Positions 37,265 through 48,278 are shown, counted from the stretch's first letter. The stretch is 64,000 nt of DNA from an uncultured Lachnospiraceae bacterium (GCA_910586555.1 CAJUJY010000003.1:52168-116167), one strand, 5' to 3'. A program made the numbers and translations. Notes: a model not told the origin generated them from the letters alone.

Positions 37265-38614
37265 TTACAGCCTCTTCATAAGCTCTTCCCTCTGTGCCTC
37301 AAATCCTGGCTTTCCAAGAAGTGCAAACATATTTTTCTTATAGCTTTCAACACCAGGCTGGTTAAATGGGTTCACCCCGAGTACATAACCACTGACACCA
37401 CATGCAAACTCATAGAAATAGAAAAGCTGTCCAAGGTAAAATTCATTCTGCTCTGGGACTTTTATTGACAAGTTTGGCACATTGCCGTCTGTATGCGCAA
37501 GCTGTGTCCCTTTCATAGCACTTTTATTAATAAAGTCAAGGGTTTTTCCTGTAAGGTAGTTAAGCCCGTCAAGGTCTACAGGCTCTTCTTCAAGTGTTAT
37601 GTCAAATGAAGGCTTTTCAAGTTCCATAACTGTTTCAAACATTATACGGCTGCCGTCCTGGATAAACTGCCCCATTGAATGAAGGTCTGTTGTAAGGTCT
37701 ACTGAAGCCGGGAAAATTCCTTTCTGGTCTTTTCCTTCGCTTTCGCCATAAAGCTGCTTCCACCACTCTGCTACATAATGGAATACTGGTTCATAGTTAC
37801 AAAGGATTTCAACACTTTTGCCTTTACGGAGAAGAATATTTCTTACTGCTGCATATTTAAGTGCTTCATTCTCTTCAAATGCTTTATTTAAACATACTTC
37901 CCTCATTGAAGCAGCACCTTCCATAAGCTTTGAAATATCTGCACCGCTGACAGCTATTGGAAGAAGGCCTACTGCTGTAAGCACAGAGAAACGTCCGCCT
38001 ACATCATCAGGTACTACAAATGTTTCATAGCCTTCCTCTGTTGCAAGGCTCTTTAATGCTCCTCTTTCCTTGTCTGTTGTAGCATAAATCCTCTTTGCAG
38101 CGCCTTCTTTGCCATACTTCTTTTCAAGCATCTTTTTAAAGATACGGAAAGCTACAGCAGGCTCTGTTGTTGTGCCGGACTTGCTTATAACATTTACAGA
38201 GAAATCCCTGTCACCAATTACATCTATAAGCTGTGAAAGGTATGTCCCGCTTAAGTTATTGCCACAATAATAGATTTCAGGTGTCTTGCGTATCTCCTTG
38301 TCCACACTGTTGTAGAAACTGTGCCTTAAAAATTCGATTGCAGCCCTTGCACCAAGATAAGAACCGCCAATTCCTATTACTAAAAGCACGTCTGAATCAG
38401 ACTGTATCTTTTCAGCGGCTTTTTTAATACGTCCAAACTCCTCAACATCATATGCCACAGGAAGGTCAATCCAGCCAAGGAAATCATTTCCTGCACCATT
38501 CCTGCTTAAAAGCACCTCTTTTGCATCGCTTACAATTTTTTCCATAGACTTAATCTCATCTTCTGAGATTACATTGCATGCCAATGAATAGTCAAACTTC
38601 ACCTGATTTGCCAT
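37265..38614 (-). CDS. pgi: Glucose-6-phosphate isomerase
   Basis: 449 residues from ATG 38614 with GGAGG upstream; an ATG 21 nt earlier precedes that site. It interconverts glucose-6-phosphate and fructose-6-phosphate. Family signatures are [16 protein letters not shown] near 75-90, [16 protein letters not shown] near 140, the conserved [16 protein letters not shown] near 205 and DQKGIFPAS near 290. The length fits the shorter Firmicutes form. It lies downstream of dnaB but 149 nt away, so it is probably transcribed on its own. Confidence 0.96.
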   Translation of the reverse strand: MANQVKFDYSLACNVISEDEIKSMEKIVSDAKEVLLSRNGAGNDFLGWIDLPVAYDVEEFGRIKKAAEKIQSDSDVLLVIGIGGSYLGARAAIEFLRHSFYNSVDKEIRKTPEIYYCGNNLSGTYLSQLIDVIGDRDFSVNVISKSGTTTEPAVAFRIFKKMLEKKYGKEGAAKRIYATTDKERGALKSLATEEGYETFVVPDDVGGRFSVLTAVGLLPIAVSGADISKLMEGAASMREVCLNKAFEENEALKYAAVRNILLRKGKSVEILCNYEPVFHYVAEWWKQLYGESEGKDQKGIFPASVDLTTDLHSMGQFIQDGSRIMFETVMELEKPSFDITLEEEPVDLDGLNYLTGKTLDFINKSAMKGTQLAHTDGNVPNLSIKVPEQNEFYLGQLFYFYEFACGVSGYVLGVNPFNQPGVESYKKNMFALLGKPGFEAQREELMKRL

Positions 38615-38762
38615 AAATCCTCCATTCCGCTGCATTAAAGCAGCATTTAATTTAATAAATAATATCTTGGCAGTACGGCTGCCAGCCTGAAAATATCTAT
38701 ATCTATTTTATACACTTATTACATTTAAATCAAGAAAGATTTTCCATATTTGTGAAAAATTT

Positions 38763-40106
38763 TTATACAGGGACTTCAAGGTTGCCAAACTTGGTAAACT
38801 GTGAAAGCCATGCAAGTTTTACTGAACCTGTGGGCCCGCTTCTCTGCTTGGCAATAATAACTTCTGCAACACCTTTTTCTTCCGTGTCAGGATTATAGTA
38901 TTCATCCCTGTAAAGAAACATTACCATATCTGCGTCCTGTTCTATAGCACCAGATTCACGCAGATCCGACAGTAAAGGCTTTTTCTCAGGGCGCTGTTCA
39001 ACTGCACGTGAAAGCTGTGATAATGCTATAACAGGTACATCAAGCTCCCTTGCCATAATTTTTAATGCACGTGAAATATCTGATATTTCCTGCTGCCTGT
39101 TTTCACTTCTCCTTCTTCCAGAGCCTCCTGACATAAGCTGTAAATAGTCTATTATTACAAGGTCAAGCCCTTTTTCAATCTTAAGCCTGCGGCATTTGGA
39201 ACGGAGTTCCTGGGCAGTTATGCCTGATGTGTCATCTATTACAAGATTTGAATTGCCAATCCTTCTCACACTGCCTACAAGCCTGTCCCACTCATCATCT
39301 TCAAGGCTTCCATTCCTTATTTTCTGAGCATCAACATGCGAGTTCATTGAAAGCATACGCTTTACAAGCTGCTCTTTGCTCATTTCAAGATTAAATATTG
39401 CTATGGTGCTTTTGCTGTGGAGTGCAATATATTCTGCAATATTTAATACAAATGCTGTTTTTCCCATTGCAGGCCTTGCTGCAATAAGTACCAGGTCTGA
39501 CTTTTGCAGCCCTGCTGTCTTATAATCAAGGTCACGGAAACCTGTTTCAAGCCCTGTAATATGCCCTTTCTGCTTTGCGGCCCTTTCAATGCTGTCAAGT
39601 GTCCGGAGCACTACATCACGTATAGGCTCAAAACTGCTTCCGCCACGCTTCTGCAATACATCAAATATACTTTTTTCTGCTTCATCAAGTATATCACTGG
39701 CTGGCTGCCTGTCCATATAACATATGCTGCTTATATGTTCTGTTACCTGTATAAGCCTTCTTAATACAGCTTTGTCATGTACTATGCCTGCATAATGCCT
39801 TATATTGGCAGATGTAGGAACACTTCCTATAAGCCCGCCTATAAACTCCACGCTTGAAAGTTCTGGCGGCACTTCTTTTTCACGGAGTTTATTCTGTAAA
39901 GTAACTAAATCTGCGCCAACACCTGATTTATACATTTCTCCAAGTGCTTCAAATATTATGCCATACTGCCCCTGGTAGAAATCGTCTGCTGACAACATTT
40001 CAAGTGCCACCATTATGGCGTCAGAATCCATAATCATAGAACCAATAACTGCACGCTCAGCCTCTGCACTGTAAGGTGGTATTCTTTTTATTACTTCTTC
40101 CTGCAT
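38763..40106 (-). CDS. dnaB: Replicative DNA helicase
   Basis: 447 residues, normal DnaB length. The N-terminal primase-interaction domain begins RIPPYSAEAERAVIGSMI. The RecA-type ATPase has Walker A ARPAMGKTAF near 205-215, a Walker B region in LDLVIIDYLQLM, and the DnaB-specific ESGAIEQDADMVMFLYR. No intein or insertion is seen. It is the hexameric helicase that opens DNA at the replication fork. It follows rplI by 12 nt in the classical gdpP-rplI-dnaB cluster. Confidence 0.97.
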   Translation of the reverse strand: MQEEVIKRIPPYSAEAERAVIGSMIMDSDAIMVALEMLSADDFYQGQYGIIFEALGEMYKSGVGADLVTLQNKLREKEVPPELSSVEFIGGLIGSVPTSANIRHYAGIVHDKAVLRRLIQVTEHISSICYMDRQPASDILDEAEKSIFDVLQKRGGSSFEPIRDVVLRTLDSIERAAKQKGHITGLETGFRDLDYKTAGLQKSDLVLIAARPAMGKTAFVLNIAEYIALHSKSTIAIFNLEMSKEQLVKRMLSMNSHVDAQKIRNGSLEDDEWDRLVGSVRRIGNSNLVIDDTSGITAQELRSKCRRLKIEKGLDLVIIDYLQLMSGGSGRRRSENRQQEISDISRALKIMARELDVPVIALSQLSRAVEQRPEKKPLLSDLRESGAIEQDADMVMFLYRDEYYNPDTEEKGVAEVIIAKQRSGPTGSVKLAWLSQFTKFGNLEVPV

Positions 40107-40118
40107 ACTGATTTAAAC

Positions 40119-40565
40119 CTATGCTTCCTTAACTACTACTGTTAGTTCCCCTGTAACTTTTGAATGTAGTTTTACTGACAGGTTATATGTCCCTGGGCTT
40201 TTTACTGGAACATCAAGTGATATTTTCTTTTTATCAATTTCATATCCAAGCTGCTCTTTTATAGCAGCAGCAATCTCCTTTGTTGAAACAGAACCAAAGC
40301 TTCTTCCGCCTGAACCTGTTTTTATTGATAGCGTTACGGATTTATCCTTTAATTCTTCTGCAAAAGCCTTTGCTTCATCAAGTTTTTCTTTTGCAAGTTT
40401 TTCTTCATGCTGTTTCTGTAATTTTAAATCATTAAGGTTCTTTAAGGTTGCTTCCCTGCCAAGGTTTTTCTTTAAAATATAATTTCTTGCATAACCATCA
40501 CTTACTTTTACAATTTCTCCTTTCTTTCCAAGTGATTTAACATCTTCAAGTAAAATTACTTCCAT
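40119..40565 (-). CDS. rplI: 50S ribosomal protein L9
   Basis: 148 residues from ATG 40565, with AAAGGAGAAATA upstream inside the end of gdpP. The N-terminal domain ([32 protein letters not shown]) binds 23S rRNA helix 76. A long connecting helix follows, and the C-terminal domain has [17 protein letters not shown]. Only one base separates it from the gdpP stop, so the two are translationally coupled. Confidence 0.97.
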   Translation of the reverse strand: MEVILLEDVKSLGKKGEIVKVSDGYARNYILKKNLGREATLKNLNDLKLQKQHEEKLAKEKLDEAKAFAEELKDKSVTLSIKTGSGGRSFGSVSTKEIAAAIKEQLGYEIDKKKISLDVPVKSPGTYNLSVKLHSKVTGELTVVVKEA

Positions 40566-40566
40566 A

Positions 40567-42615
40567 TTATATTTCTCCTTTCTCAACCATATTGTCAATC
40601 TGTTTCCTTATAATGTCTTTCGCATCTTCCATACTGGTATCTGTAAGCTGTGCACCTGCCATATTAATATGGCCGCCACCGCCAATCCTTTCCATCATTA
40701 CCTGGACATTTACTTCATCTATTGATCTTGCACTTATATAAATCTTACCTTTATACCTGGTAAGTACAAAAGATGCCTTTACCCCGTTAATATCAAGAAG
40801 TGAATTAGCAACTTTGGAAGCAACTACAGTTGGTGATTCCACACCCTCTGACTGGCTCTGTGCTATTGCAAATACACCTTGGTAAAGTTCCGTATCCTGT
40901 ATTGCCGCAGCACGTATTTTATATTCTGATAAATCTTCACGGAATACCTTCCTTACCCTTACAGAATCTGCACCACTTCTTCTAAGGTATGCCATTGCCT
41001 CAAATGTCCTTACACCTGTCCTTGCTGAAAAGTAATTAGTATCAATCATAATGCCTGCATACATGGCTTCAGCTTCAGCAGGCCTTAATTTAAGCCCGTT
41101 TCCAATATACTGTAAAATCTCTGCAACCATTTCACATGCAGAGGAAGCATAAGGTTCAATATAAAAAAGCACAGCTTTATCAACTGAATCACCTGCCTGG
41201 CGGTGGTGGTCTATTACAACAACTGTCTGTGCCATTTCAATAAGGGCTGGACATTCTGTATAGCTGCCTCTGTTGACATCAACAACAACAAGGACTGTGC
41301 TTTCATCAACCAGATCCATTGCCGTCTGGCTGCTTACTATCATATCATCTTCATACTCTTTTGTATAAAACCTTTCTTTAATTGCCTGGACTGCTGAATC
41401 TGTATCACCAAGCACAATGTATGCCTTTCTGTTCAGTGCATGTGCAATCCGGTATATACCCACAGAAGCACCAAAAGAATCAACATCCCCGTTAGAATGT
41501 CCCATTACAACAACACGTTCCTTGCCCTCAACCAGTTCTTTAAGTGCATGGGCTTTTACACGTGCTTTCACGCGGGTATTTCTTTCAACCTGTACGCTTT
41601 TGCCGCCAAAAAACTGTTCCTGCCCGTCACTCTTAATAACTGCCTGGTCACCGCCACGCCCAAGTGCAAGGTCGATTGCTGCCCTGGCAAGGTCATAACG
41701 TGCTGCAAAAGTTTCTTTGCCAACGCCAATGCCTATACTTATTGTGGCTACCTGCCCGTTTCCAATATTTATATTCCTTACTTCTTCCAGTATTGAAAAC
41801 CTGCCAGCCTTAAGCTCTGCAAGGTAACGCTGTTTAAAAACAAAAAAAATCTTATCCTTTTCAATCTTTTTGGAAATGGCATCAATACATTGCAGGTATT
41901 TATTTATCTTTCTGTCTATAAGCGCTGTCATAAGGGACTGGCGCACCTCATCTATACTGTCTATAAGTTCATCATAATTGTCAATATATAAAAGGCCTGC
42001 TACAAGATTTTCTTCTTCCCTTTTCTGTTCAAGCTCCATCATATCTGTTTCATCATAAAGAAAAAGTGAAATAATAGTATTATAATCAATAAGCTGGTTT
42101 ATGTCACCCTGTACATCAGGCTTTCCTATATCTTCTGAAATAACAAGGCGCATATCAGCCCTGTAATATTTATCCTTAAATTTAACATGTTCCACTTTTA
42201 GATTGTAATCATGTGGCAGCCTTTCTATTGTTATTTCTGGAAAAATATTGCTTATATTGCGCCTGGCAGCCTTTTTATTTACAATTACTTTAATAAACTC
42301 TTCATTTCCCCACAGAAGATGTCCTTCTTCGTTTAAAATAGCATATGGCACTGACAGGTTTCCAACTATTTCCATCTGTAGCTGTCCATAACTGGCGGCA
42401 AATTCAACAAGCTCCCTTTGCAGCCGCCTTCTGCTTGTTATAATAATTAACACATATGCCAGTATATATATAACAAAATAAAAAAGCCCTATAATGCCTG
42501 CTTTAAGGTTATATATAAATAACTGTACATTCATTATAGCAAGCAGGACACTAAATACTATGGGCCATCTTAAAAGTATTCTTAAAGCCCCCTTAAGCCT
42601 GACTTTATGGTTCAT
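40567..42615 (-). CDS. gdpP: Cyclic-di-AMP phosphodiesterase (DHH family)
   Basis: 682 residues from ATG 42615 with GAGGG 6 nt upstream. Two N-terminal membrane helices (about 10-60) are followed by a PAS-like domain, a degenerate GGDEF domain without an intact GGDEF motif, and the DHH/DHHA1 phosphodiesterase. [13 protein letters not shown] near 370, VVVIDHHRQ near 465 and [13 protein letters not shown] near 645 hold the metal and substrate residues. It hydrolyses c-di-AMP and so adjusts potassium balance and wall stress. It is first in the cluster with rplI and dnaB, as in Bacillus. Confidence 0.95.
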   Translation of the reverse strand: MNHKVRLKGALRILLRWPIVFSVLLAIMNVQLFIYNLKAGIIGLFYFVIYILAYVLIIITSRRRLQRELVEFAASYGQLQMEIVGNLSVPYAILNEEGHLLWGNEEFIKVIVNKKAARRNISNIFPEITIERLPHDYNLKVEHVKFKDKYYRADMRLVISEDIGKPDVQGDINQLIDYNTIISLFLYDETDMMELEQKREEENLVAGLLYIDNYDELIDSIDEVRQSLMTALIDRKINKYLQCIDAISKKIEKDKIFFVFKQRYLAELKAGRFSILEEVRNINIGNGQVATISIGIGVGKETFAARYDLARAAIDLALGRGGDQAVIKSDGQEQFFGGKSVQVERNTRVKARVKAHALKELVEGKERVVVMGHSNGDVDSFGASVGIYRIAHALNRKAYIVLGDTDSAVQAIKERFYTKEYEDDMIVSSQTAMDLVDESTVLVVVDVNRGSYTECPALIEMAQTVVVIDHHRQAGDSVDKAVLFYIEPYASSACEMVAEILQYIGNGLKLRPAEAEAMYAGIMIDTNYFSARTGVRTFEAMAYLRRSGADSVRVRKVFREDLSEYKIRAAAIQDTELYQGVFAIAQSQSEGVESPTVVASKVANSLLDINGVKASFVLTRYKGKIYISARSIDEVNVQVMMERIGGGGHINMAGAQLTDTSMEDAKDIIRKQIDNMVEKGEI

Positions 42616-42730
42616 AAATACCCTCATTCTTTCTTTATGTAATGGTATGCCCTTAAAACCATACAATACCAGAACAATACATTAACTATAAAATTATACC
42701 ATTATTATATTGTATAGTCAAACTTATGGT

Positions 42731-43600
42731 TCATATTTCCCACCGCCCTGAAGCGCCACATGGCAGCACAAGCCCGTTAGAAGATACAGGAAGCCCTATT
42801 TCCTGTGCCTCTGTTTTTCCTCCGTGCTTTTTAGCCACTTCCAGGTTTAACATATATGATAAAACTGCTGGCTGTAAGCCTGTTGTATAAGAATTAATTA
42901 ATATAAACAACGGGTCATCTGATAATAAATTAACACAAATTTTAAGAAAATGGTGTATACTTTCCTCAATCTTCCATATTTCGCCTTTTGGCCCGCGCCC
43001 ATACGACGGCGGATCCATAATAATTGCATCATACTTTTTGCCACGGCGTATTTCGCGCTCCACAAATTTTACACAGTCATCAACAATCCACCTTACAGGT
43101 ACACCAGAAAGCCCTGAAGCTTCCAGGTTTTCCTTTGCCCATGTTACCATTCCTTTTGAAGCGTCAACATGTGTAACAGATGCCCCTGCTGCCGCTGCTG
43201 AAAGGGTTGCACCACCTGTATATGCAAATAAGTTAAGTACATTAACCTTCCTGCCTGAATTTTTGATTTTATCCCCTGCCCATTCCCAGTTTACGGCCTG
43301 TTCCGGAAAAAGCCCTGTATGCTTGAATTTAAATGGCTGTAAATTAAACTTAAGGTTTTTATAACTAATCTGCCATATCTCTGGCAGATTAAAAACCTCC
43401 CATCTGCCGCCGCCTTTGCTGCTACGGTGGTAATGCCCGTTATGCTTCTTCCAGCCTGCCGCCTTCTTCTTTGTATTCCATATAACCTGCGGGTCAGGAC
43501 GGATAAGTATATAATCCCCCCAACGCTCTAATTTTTCCCCACAAGATGTATCTATAACCTCATAATCCTTCCATTCACTAGCAATCCACATTTTATTCAA
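42731..43600 (-). CDS. Class I SAM-dependent methyltransferase (RlmI/RlmK-like)
   Basis: 289 residues. Motif I NLFAYTGGATLSAAAAGA is near 122-139, VTHVDASKGMVTWAKEN is the acidic loop, and IIMDPPSYGRGPKGE is motif IV near 200. The NLFAYTGG and DPPSYGRG pair is typical of rRNA large-subunit cytosine-5 methyltransferases of the RlmI group. The PUA domain is absent and the N-terminus is a short beta domain, so the exact target is open. The start is probably TTG 43598-43600, close behind GGAGG, or ATG 43591. Confidence 0.8.
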   Translation of the reverse strand: MNKMWIASEWKDYEVIDTSCGEKLERWGDYILIRPDPQVIWNTKKKAAGWKKHNGHYHRSSKGGGRWEVFNLPEIWQISYKNLKFNLQPFKFKHTGLFPEQAVNWEWAGDKIKNSGRKVNVLNLFAYTGGATLSAAAAGASVTHVDASKGMVTWAKENLEASGLSGVPVRWIVDDCVKFVEREIRRGKKYDAIIMDPPSYGRGPKGEIWKIEESIHHFLKICVNLLSDDPLFILINSYTTGLQPAVLSYMLNLEVAKKHGGKTEAQEIGLPVSSNGLVLPCGASGRWEI

Positions 43601-43617
43601 TTATCCTCCATAATCTT

Positions 43618-43650
43618 TGTCAAGCAGATATCCGCAATCCACATCCGGGC
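43618..43650 (+). repeat. Degenerate copy of the 55828 repeat
   Basis: The bases from GTCAAGCAGATATCCGCAAT onward match GTCAAGCGGATATTCGCAAT at 55828-55847 with two differences, and similarity continues for about 10 nt. The two sites flank unrelated genes, which points to a small dispersed element. Confidence 0.5.
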
Positions 43651-43784
43651 AACCTACGGTTTCAGGCAACCCCCGGTTTCAAACAATCTCCGGCTGCTAC
43701 AAGCAGGCATTAGCTATTTATCCACTATTTATACAAAAACTGGCTTTACAGTTTTTCATAATGTTACAGTATTTCTGCTGTAAA

Positions 43785-44023
43785 TACAAGAGGCATAAAA
43801 GCTGTTTTTACTACAGAATGTTGGCAACCCTGCCAGCATTTATACTTGAATTTAAAGTAATAAACCCTTACAAGGAAAAAAGCCTGGAAAAAACCGTTAA
43901 AAATGCACTGGAACAAATAAGGGAAAAAATTATAACGCTGTGCTGGTTTCACATGGTATAAGAGAAGAAAGAATAAGACATTATGGATTTGCATTTGAGG
44001 GCAAAAAAGTACTTATTGGATAA
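43785..44023 (+). pseudogene. Remnant of a PD-(D/E)XK nuclease-domain ATPase (PF08011-like C-terminus)
   Basis: The frame reads LPAFILEFKVINPYKEKSLE then KNALEQIREK, after which a single missing A in the run at about 43920-43930 shifts the frame. The restored frame continues NYNAVLVSHGIREERIRHYG and FAFEGKKVLIG to TAA 44021-44023. ILEFKV with EQI and YG(I/F)AFxGK is the C-terminal nuclease domain of the AAA-ATPase/DUF1703-type proteins common in gut anaerobes. Nothing of the ATPase part remains, so this is a decayed fragment. Confidence 0.75.
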
Positions 44024-44056
44024 AAACAGGCATACTGCCAGATGCCTGTTTTTCTT
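44022..44056. terminator. Bidirectional terminator
   Basis: AAAACAGGCAT and ATGCCTGTTTT form an 11-bp stem with U-rich flanks on both strands. It serves the minus-strand gene ending at 44084 and overlaps the pseudogene stop. Confidence 0.85.
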
Positions 44057-44083
44057 TTTAATTTATTAAAAATATTTTTCAAT

Positions 44084-45760
44084 CTACCAGCCCTGCATTG
44101 TTACTGGTATAAATTTTGCATTATATAACGAACTATAACTCCATTTTTCATTTACCCTCCATGTCGAATGAAGTTTACTGTTGTAAGTGGTCTGGTGTGT
44201 TACCTTTACATATCCATCTCCTGCATCTGAAACCATCATAACATGTGCATGATCACTTGTAAGCAACAAATCCCCCGGCTGTAATTGTTTATAGCTGTTT
44301 TGTATTGCTGTTTTCCCATTTTTATTACATATGCTTGCTGAATTTACCATTCCATAATCTTTATAACTTCCTACCCTTTTTGTATTGCCTTTTGCTGGAT
44401 ACAGGCCTGTTGTATTTGTAATTGGGAATTTGCTGTTTACCTGTCTGTATGCAAATGAAATTGCAGAGGAACAGTCATTCCCCATATAACTAGTCTGCCC
44501 ATATGGGCCTTTATAAGTTTTGCCTGACATATTTTCCTGGAATTTTTCTAATGTTGTTTTACGTGTTGTCTGTGAATATGGTATTCCATAATAGGTTGTC
44601 CCTTTAGCCCATATATGGTTATTGCCATTTTTCTTTCCATAAGACCAGTGTTTGAATGAAACAGAAGGCGTCCATGCTACAGATGCCATTCTTTCCATAT
44701 AGGAAACAGCCCTTTTACGTGCTTCCATGCCCTGGTTATTGTTCTGCTGCGCTGCTACTTTTACAAGTTTAAATTTCTGTGATGCTGTACCATTAAGGCT
44801 GTATATCTGTATATTAGTACCACTTGCTGCAACCCCTCCTGTAACATCTGCTGCCTTGCCATTACATCTTGAAATTAATGTACAGTATCCGCTTCCTGCA
44901 TCTGTTATCTTCCACTGCTGTGCAGTGCTGCCATTTGGTGTATACTGCCAGATATTTGTGCCATCTTCTGTACCTGCACCACTTACATCTATTACTTTAT
45001 TGCTTCTTGCACTTGTAATTGTATAATATCCATTGTTGTTATATGTAAATATGAAATGCTGTGCCATATTGCCAGTATCTTTGTAAAGTTGCAAATTCGC
45101 GCCATCTTCAAGAGAAGCGCTTTTTATATCCCATACATAATTATTGTCGATTGCTGAAACCAGTTTATATGTACCATTCTGTATTATCCCACTGGTACTT
45201 GCTGTATTAATATACTGGTTATAATTTTTTGTTGTAATCCAGCCCATTTTATATACATTATCCACTGGATAGACAACTTGTGTATAATTGCCAGACTGTG
45301 CTGTAGCATATACCATATCACCTTTTGATATACTGCCATACACTTCACCACCTGCACGCTTATATGTAGTGATTTTAGCACTGCTTTTTTTAGCTTTCTG
45401 TGAATAATTATTTGATGTTATTGCACTTGTTTTTATATAACCATATTTTCTCCCTGATGATGTTGGATAACTTATATAAGTGCTTTCATTATCCATTTTG
45501 TAAATATATACCTCATCTTCTGGATAAACCAAAGCATTATATGCTTTTTTAGGTGATGCAGTACCATGTGTTGTTAACGAACTTGATGTATAAACACTAA
45601 TATTATTCTTTGATGAAAGTATATATGCCCTTATATAAACCTTAGCTGAAAGTGCTGGAACTGCGGCATCTGCCCGTCCTGCATTTGCAAATACCAGTAC
45701 TTGTACTATTGCAAATATTATTAATAAAGGTAAAATCCTTTTTTTCTTCTTTATGTCCAT
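44084..45760 (-). CDS. Secreted NlpC/P60-like peptidase with SH3 and ricin-lectin domains
   Basis: 558 residues. The signal peptide is MDIKKKKRILPLLIIFAIVQ and nearby residues, ending near ADA. Two SH3-like segments (about 40-115, 125-185) contain ITTYKRAGGEVYGSISKGD. A ricin-type beta-trefoil (about 190-345) carries the QxW-type motif AQQWKI. The C-terminal 200 residues hold GNDCSSAISFAYRQV (Cys near 430) and SDHAHVMMVSD (His near 507), the NlpC/P60 or CHAP-like catalytic pattern. It should cleave peptidoglycan stem peptides while the lectin holds a glycan. It could serve remodelling of its own wall or attack on competitors. Confidence 0.8.
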   Translation of the reverse strand: MDIKKKKRILPLLIIFAIVQVLVFANAGRADAAVPALSAKVYIRAYILSSKNNISVYTSSSLTTHGTASPKKAYNALVYPEDEVYIYKMDNESTYISYPTSSGRKYGYIKTSAITSNNYSQKAKKSSAKITTYKRAGGEVYGSISKGDMVYATAQSGNYTQVVYPVDNVYKMGWITTKNYNQYINTASTSGIIQNGTYKLVSAIDNNYVWDIKSASLEDGANLQLYKDTGNMAQHFIFTYNNNGYYTITSARSNKVIDVSGAGTEDGTNIWQYTPNGSTAQQWKITDAGSGYCTLISRCNGKAADVTGGVAASGTNIQIYSLNGTASQKFKLVKVAAQQNNNQGMEARKRAVSYMERMASVAWTPSVSFKHWSYGKKNGNNHIWAKGTTYYGIPYSQTTRKTTLEKFQENMSGKTYKGPYGQTSYMGNDCSSAISFAYRQVNSKFPITNTTGLYPAKGNTKRVGSYKDYGMVNSASICNKNGKTAIQNSYKQLQPGDLLLTSDHAHVMMVSDAGDGYVKVTHQTTYNSKLHSTWRVNEKWSYSSLYNAKFIPVTMQGW

Positions 45761-45912
45761 AATTTTATCCTCCTTTTACACTCTTGTTGTATACAGGCAG
45801 GAATTATAATTTATAACCCTGCCTGGTAAAATTAACTGTTCTATGTTATAAACCTGTCTGGCAGCCTGTTTTACCTGCCCATATTATGTACAGGTAAATG
45901 CTGTTATCAATT

Positions 45913-48249
45913 TTAATCATTATAACAGCCACAGTTTACGCATTTCTCCCTGCCATTTACATTCTGGAATACATGTTCATTTCTTGTAACAGTTTCATAA
46001 GTTATATCAAAAAATGCAAACTGCTCATCAGTACCACCGCCGCTTTCAAATCTTAATTCTGTTACTCCTTCTGTATTAATTGTAAATGTTTTATTTAGCA
46101 TAAATGTTCCTAGCATTATATAATCCGATGTCTTTCCATCTTCATTAAATTTTACACATTTCCTGTCTGCATATACATATAATGCCAAACCATAGAATGT
46201 TTTTGTATTAAAATTATTATCGAGCGGCCCTGCTGAAAAAGTAACACTCTTGCATTTTTTATCTAGTTTTAAAGACCATTCTACAGACTTGCTAGTATAA
46301 TCTGGTATTATTCCTTTACAGTATTCCTTTCCCATAACTTTAAAACATCCGCTGTTATAATCTGAATTAATAAAACGTACACAGTCTGTATTATATGGGA
46401 CTAAAGCTGGTTTACATTCTGTTTGTGCAGGTATTGTTTCTGTATAAGATTCCTCACAATATTTACATTTATATGTTATTTTGCCATTTTGTCTTGCAGT
46501 TGCTTCTTTAACTTCCAGACGTTCAAATATATGGCTGCCATTTCCTGTTACATTTCCTATGCCATAAGTGCCATACACTCCAAAAATACCTATTCTAAGC
46601 TGGTTTACACCCACCGTATTTATTGTAACCCTCTTTACTTCCCTGCCTTGGCAAAATACCTGTAAATGTTCAATTTCATAGTCATATGGATATCCGCCTG
46701 GATATATATTACCACCTGATTCTATAGATATGCTTACATTACTTCTGCTTTCATAATCTACACATCCAACATCAAAGCTTACTGTACTAAATTTTGAACC
46801 AAGGTTATATATTACATAATTATCCCTGGTACTGCCATTATTAGCAGATGCCATTTCACATATTCCCTGTGTATAATTTTTACCTCCCATATTAAATGAA
46901 GAACCTTTATTATCATATACATTTACTCCAGTTGTCCAATAAGGTGTTAAATAATGTTTTACTCCTGTATCCTGGCCTTCATCATTATAACCTGGTTCAT
47001 CTGGATTAGGTGGTTCCTCTTCTCCTGGCGTATTGCCATCATCTGTCCATGGATATCCAGGTTCCCCGCTTCCAGGGCTGTCATCACCGTAACCCGGGTT
47101 ATATGGTGGCTGGCTTGCTACAGGATTCTGTGTTATAAATGGGCTTTGTGTATTATATGGGTTCTGGCTTGTATATGGATTTCTGGTATTAACCGGGTTC
47201 TGGCTTGCATATGGGTTTCTGGTATTAACCGGGCTCTGGCTTGTATATGGTTTTTTGGTATTAACTGGGCTCTGGCTCACTAGTGGCCTTTGTGTAATAT
47301 CCGGCTTCTGGCTTACTAATGGCTTTTGCGTATTATATGGGCTTTTAGTTGTACCTGTCCCGTCTGTTATACCCGGCCCGTATGTTCCATATGGATCCTC
47401 TTCGTATGGAAAATCTGTATCTCCTGCTGGCTCATATGTTCCATATGGATCTTCTTCATATGGGAAATCACTATCCCCTGCTGGTCCATATGTACCATAT
47501 GGATCTTCATAACCGGGTTCATCTGTACCATATGGCACTATTGTTACATATGGCCTTTTAGTTGTTCTTGGCCTTTGTGTATTGTGTGGGTTTGTACTTG
47601 CTGCTGGTTTCCTTGTTGTGTCTGGTCCATATGTTCCATATGGGTCTTCTTCATAACCAGGATATTCTTCACCCCCTGGATATTCTTCCATACCAGGATA
47701 TTCTTCACCTCCTGGGTATTCCTCAATACCAGGATATTCTTCACCCATGGAAGAACCTCCTGGATTATATCCTGTATCCTGGCCGCTGCCAGGAGTCTGG
47801 CTGGCTTCTGGATTCTGGCTTGTTTCCGGATTTTTTTTATCTGTGCTGCCATCTGTATCTGGATTACTGCTTTCTGAAGATGGATTTGTTTTAGATTTAG
47901 AAGCTTTTTTTGTTACTTTTACTTTACATTTATATTTTTTGCCAGCATATTTAGCTGTAATTGTACATTTGCCTTTCTTCTTTCCTGTTATCTTCCCACT
48001 TTTTTTATTAACTTTTGCTATTTTAGGTTTACTAGAACTAAATTTTGCCTTTAATTTCTTTCCATTTTTTTTAAGCTTAATTGTCTTTGATTTGCCAGCT
48101 TTAATTGTTAATGAAGTTTTACTTAACTTTATCTTTGATGCTGCTGATAAAACTGTACCTGCTGGAAATAAAGTTATAAAAACTATAGAAAAACATATAT
48201 AAAGGCACAAACATTTTTTTATGTATTTTTTTAAAATGTTTACCTGCAT
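45913..48249 (-). CDS. Secreted BIG_2/NPCBM-like protein with long repetitive linker
   Basis: 778 residues from ATG 48249 (AAAGGAGAG upstream). A signal peptide precedes a BIG_2 domain (about 40-120, SKTSLTIKAGKSKTIKL). A linker of about 300 residues follows, made of EEYPG, PYGTYGP and NPxNTRNPYxSQ repeats. Two NPCBM-like galactose-binding domains then come (about 440-590, GGKNYTQGICEMAS; about 640-760, GKEYCKGIIPDY). Between them is a short CKYCEESYTETIPAQTE segment found in Firmicutes surface proteins, and a CVNCGC tail closes the chain. It probably binds carbohydrate outside the cell. No catalytic domain is present. Confidence 0.8.
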   Translation of the reverse strand: MQVNILKKYIKKCLCLYICFSIVFITLFPAGTVLSAASKIKLSKTSLTIKAGKSKTIKLKKNGKKLKAKFSSSKPKIAKVNKKSGKITGKKKGKCTITAKYAGKKYKCKVKVTKKASKSKTNPSSESSNPDTDGSTDKKNPETSQNPEASQTPGSGQDTGYNPGGSSMGEEYPGIEEYPGGEEYPGMEEYPGGEEYPGYEEDPYGTYGPDTTRKPAASTNPHNTQRPRTTKRPYVTIVPYGTDEPGYEDPYGTYGPAGDSDFPYEEDPYGTYEPAGDTDFPYEEDPYGTYGPGITDGTGTTKSPYNTQKPLVSQKPDITQRPLVSQSPVNTKKPYTSQSPVNTRNPYASQNPVNTRNPYTSQNPYNTQSPFITQNPVASQPPYNPGYGDDSPGSGEPGYPWTDDGNTPGEEEPPNPDEPGYNDEGQDTGVKHYLTPYWTTGVNVYDNKGSSFNMGGKNYTQGICEMASANNGSTRDNYVIYNLGSKFSTVSFDVGCVDYESRSNVSISIESGGNIYPGGYPYDYEIEHLQVFCQGREVKRVTINTVGVNQLRIGIFGVYGTYGIGNVTGNGSHIFERLEVKEATARQNGKITYKCKYCEESYTETIPAQTECKPALVPYNTDCVRFINSDYNSGCFKVMGKEYCKGIIPDYTSKSVEWSLKLDKKCKSVTFSAGPLDNNFNTKTFYGLALYVYADRKCVKFNEDGKTSDYIMLGTFMLNKTFTINTEGVTELRFESGGGTDEQFAFFDITYETVTRNEHVFQNVNGREKCVNCGCYND

Positions 48250-48278
48250 TGGCTGCTCTCCTTTTTTAAATTGTATTA

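Noticed and set aside
43764..43994. 76-codon minus-strand frame
   Set aside because: It is antisense to the nuclease remnant, whose frame has recognisable motifs.
47326..48202. Several plus-strand frames opposite the BIG_2/NPCBM gene
   Set aside because: They mirror the EEYPG and NP repeats of the real gene and have no ribosome sites or domains.
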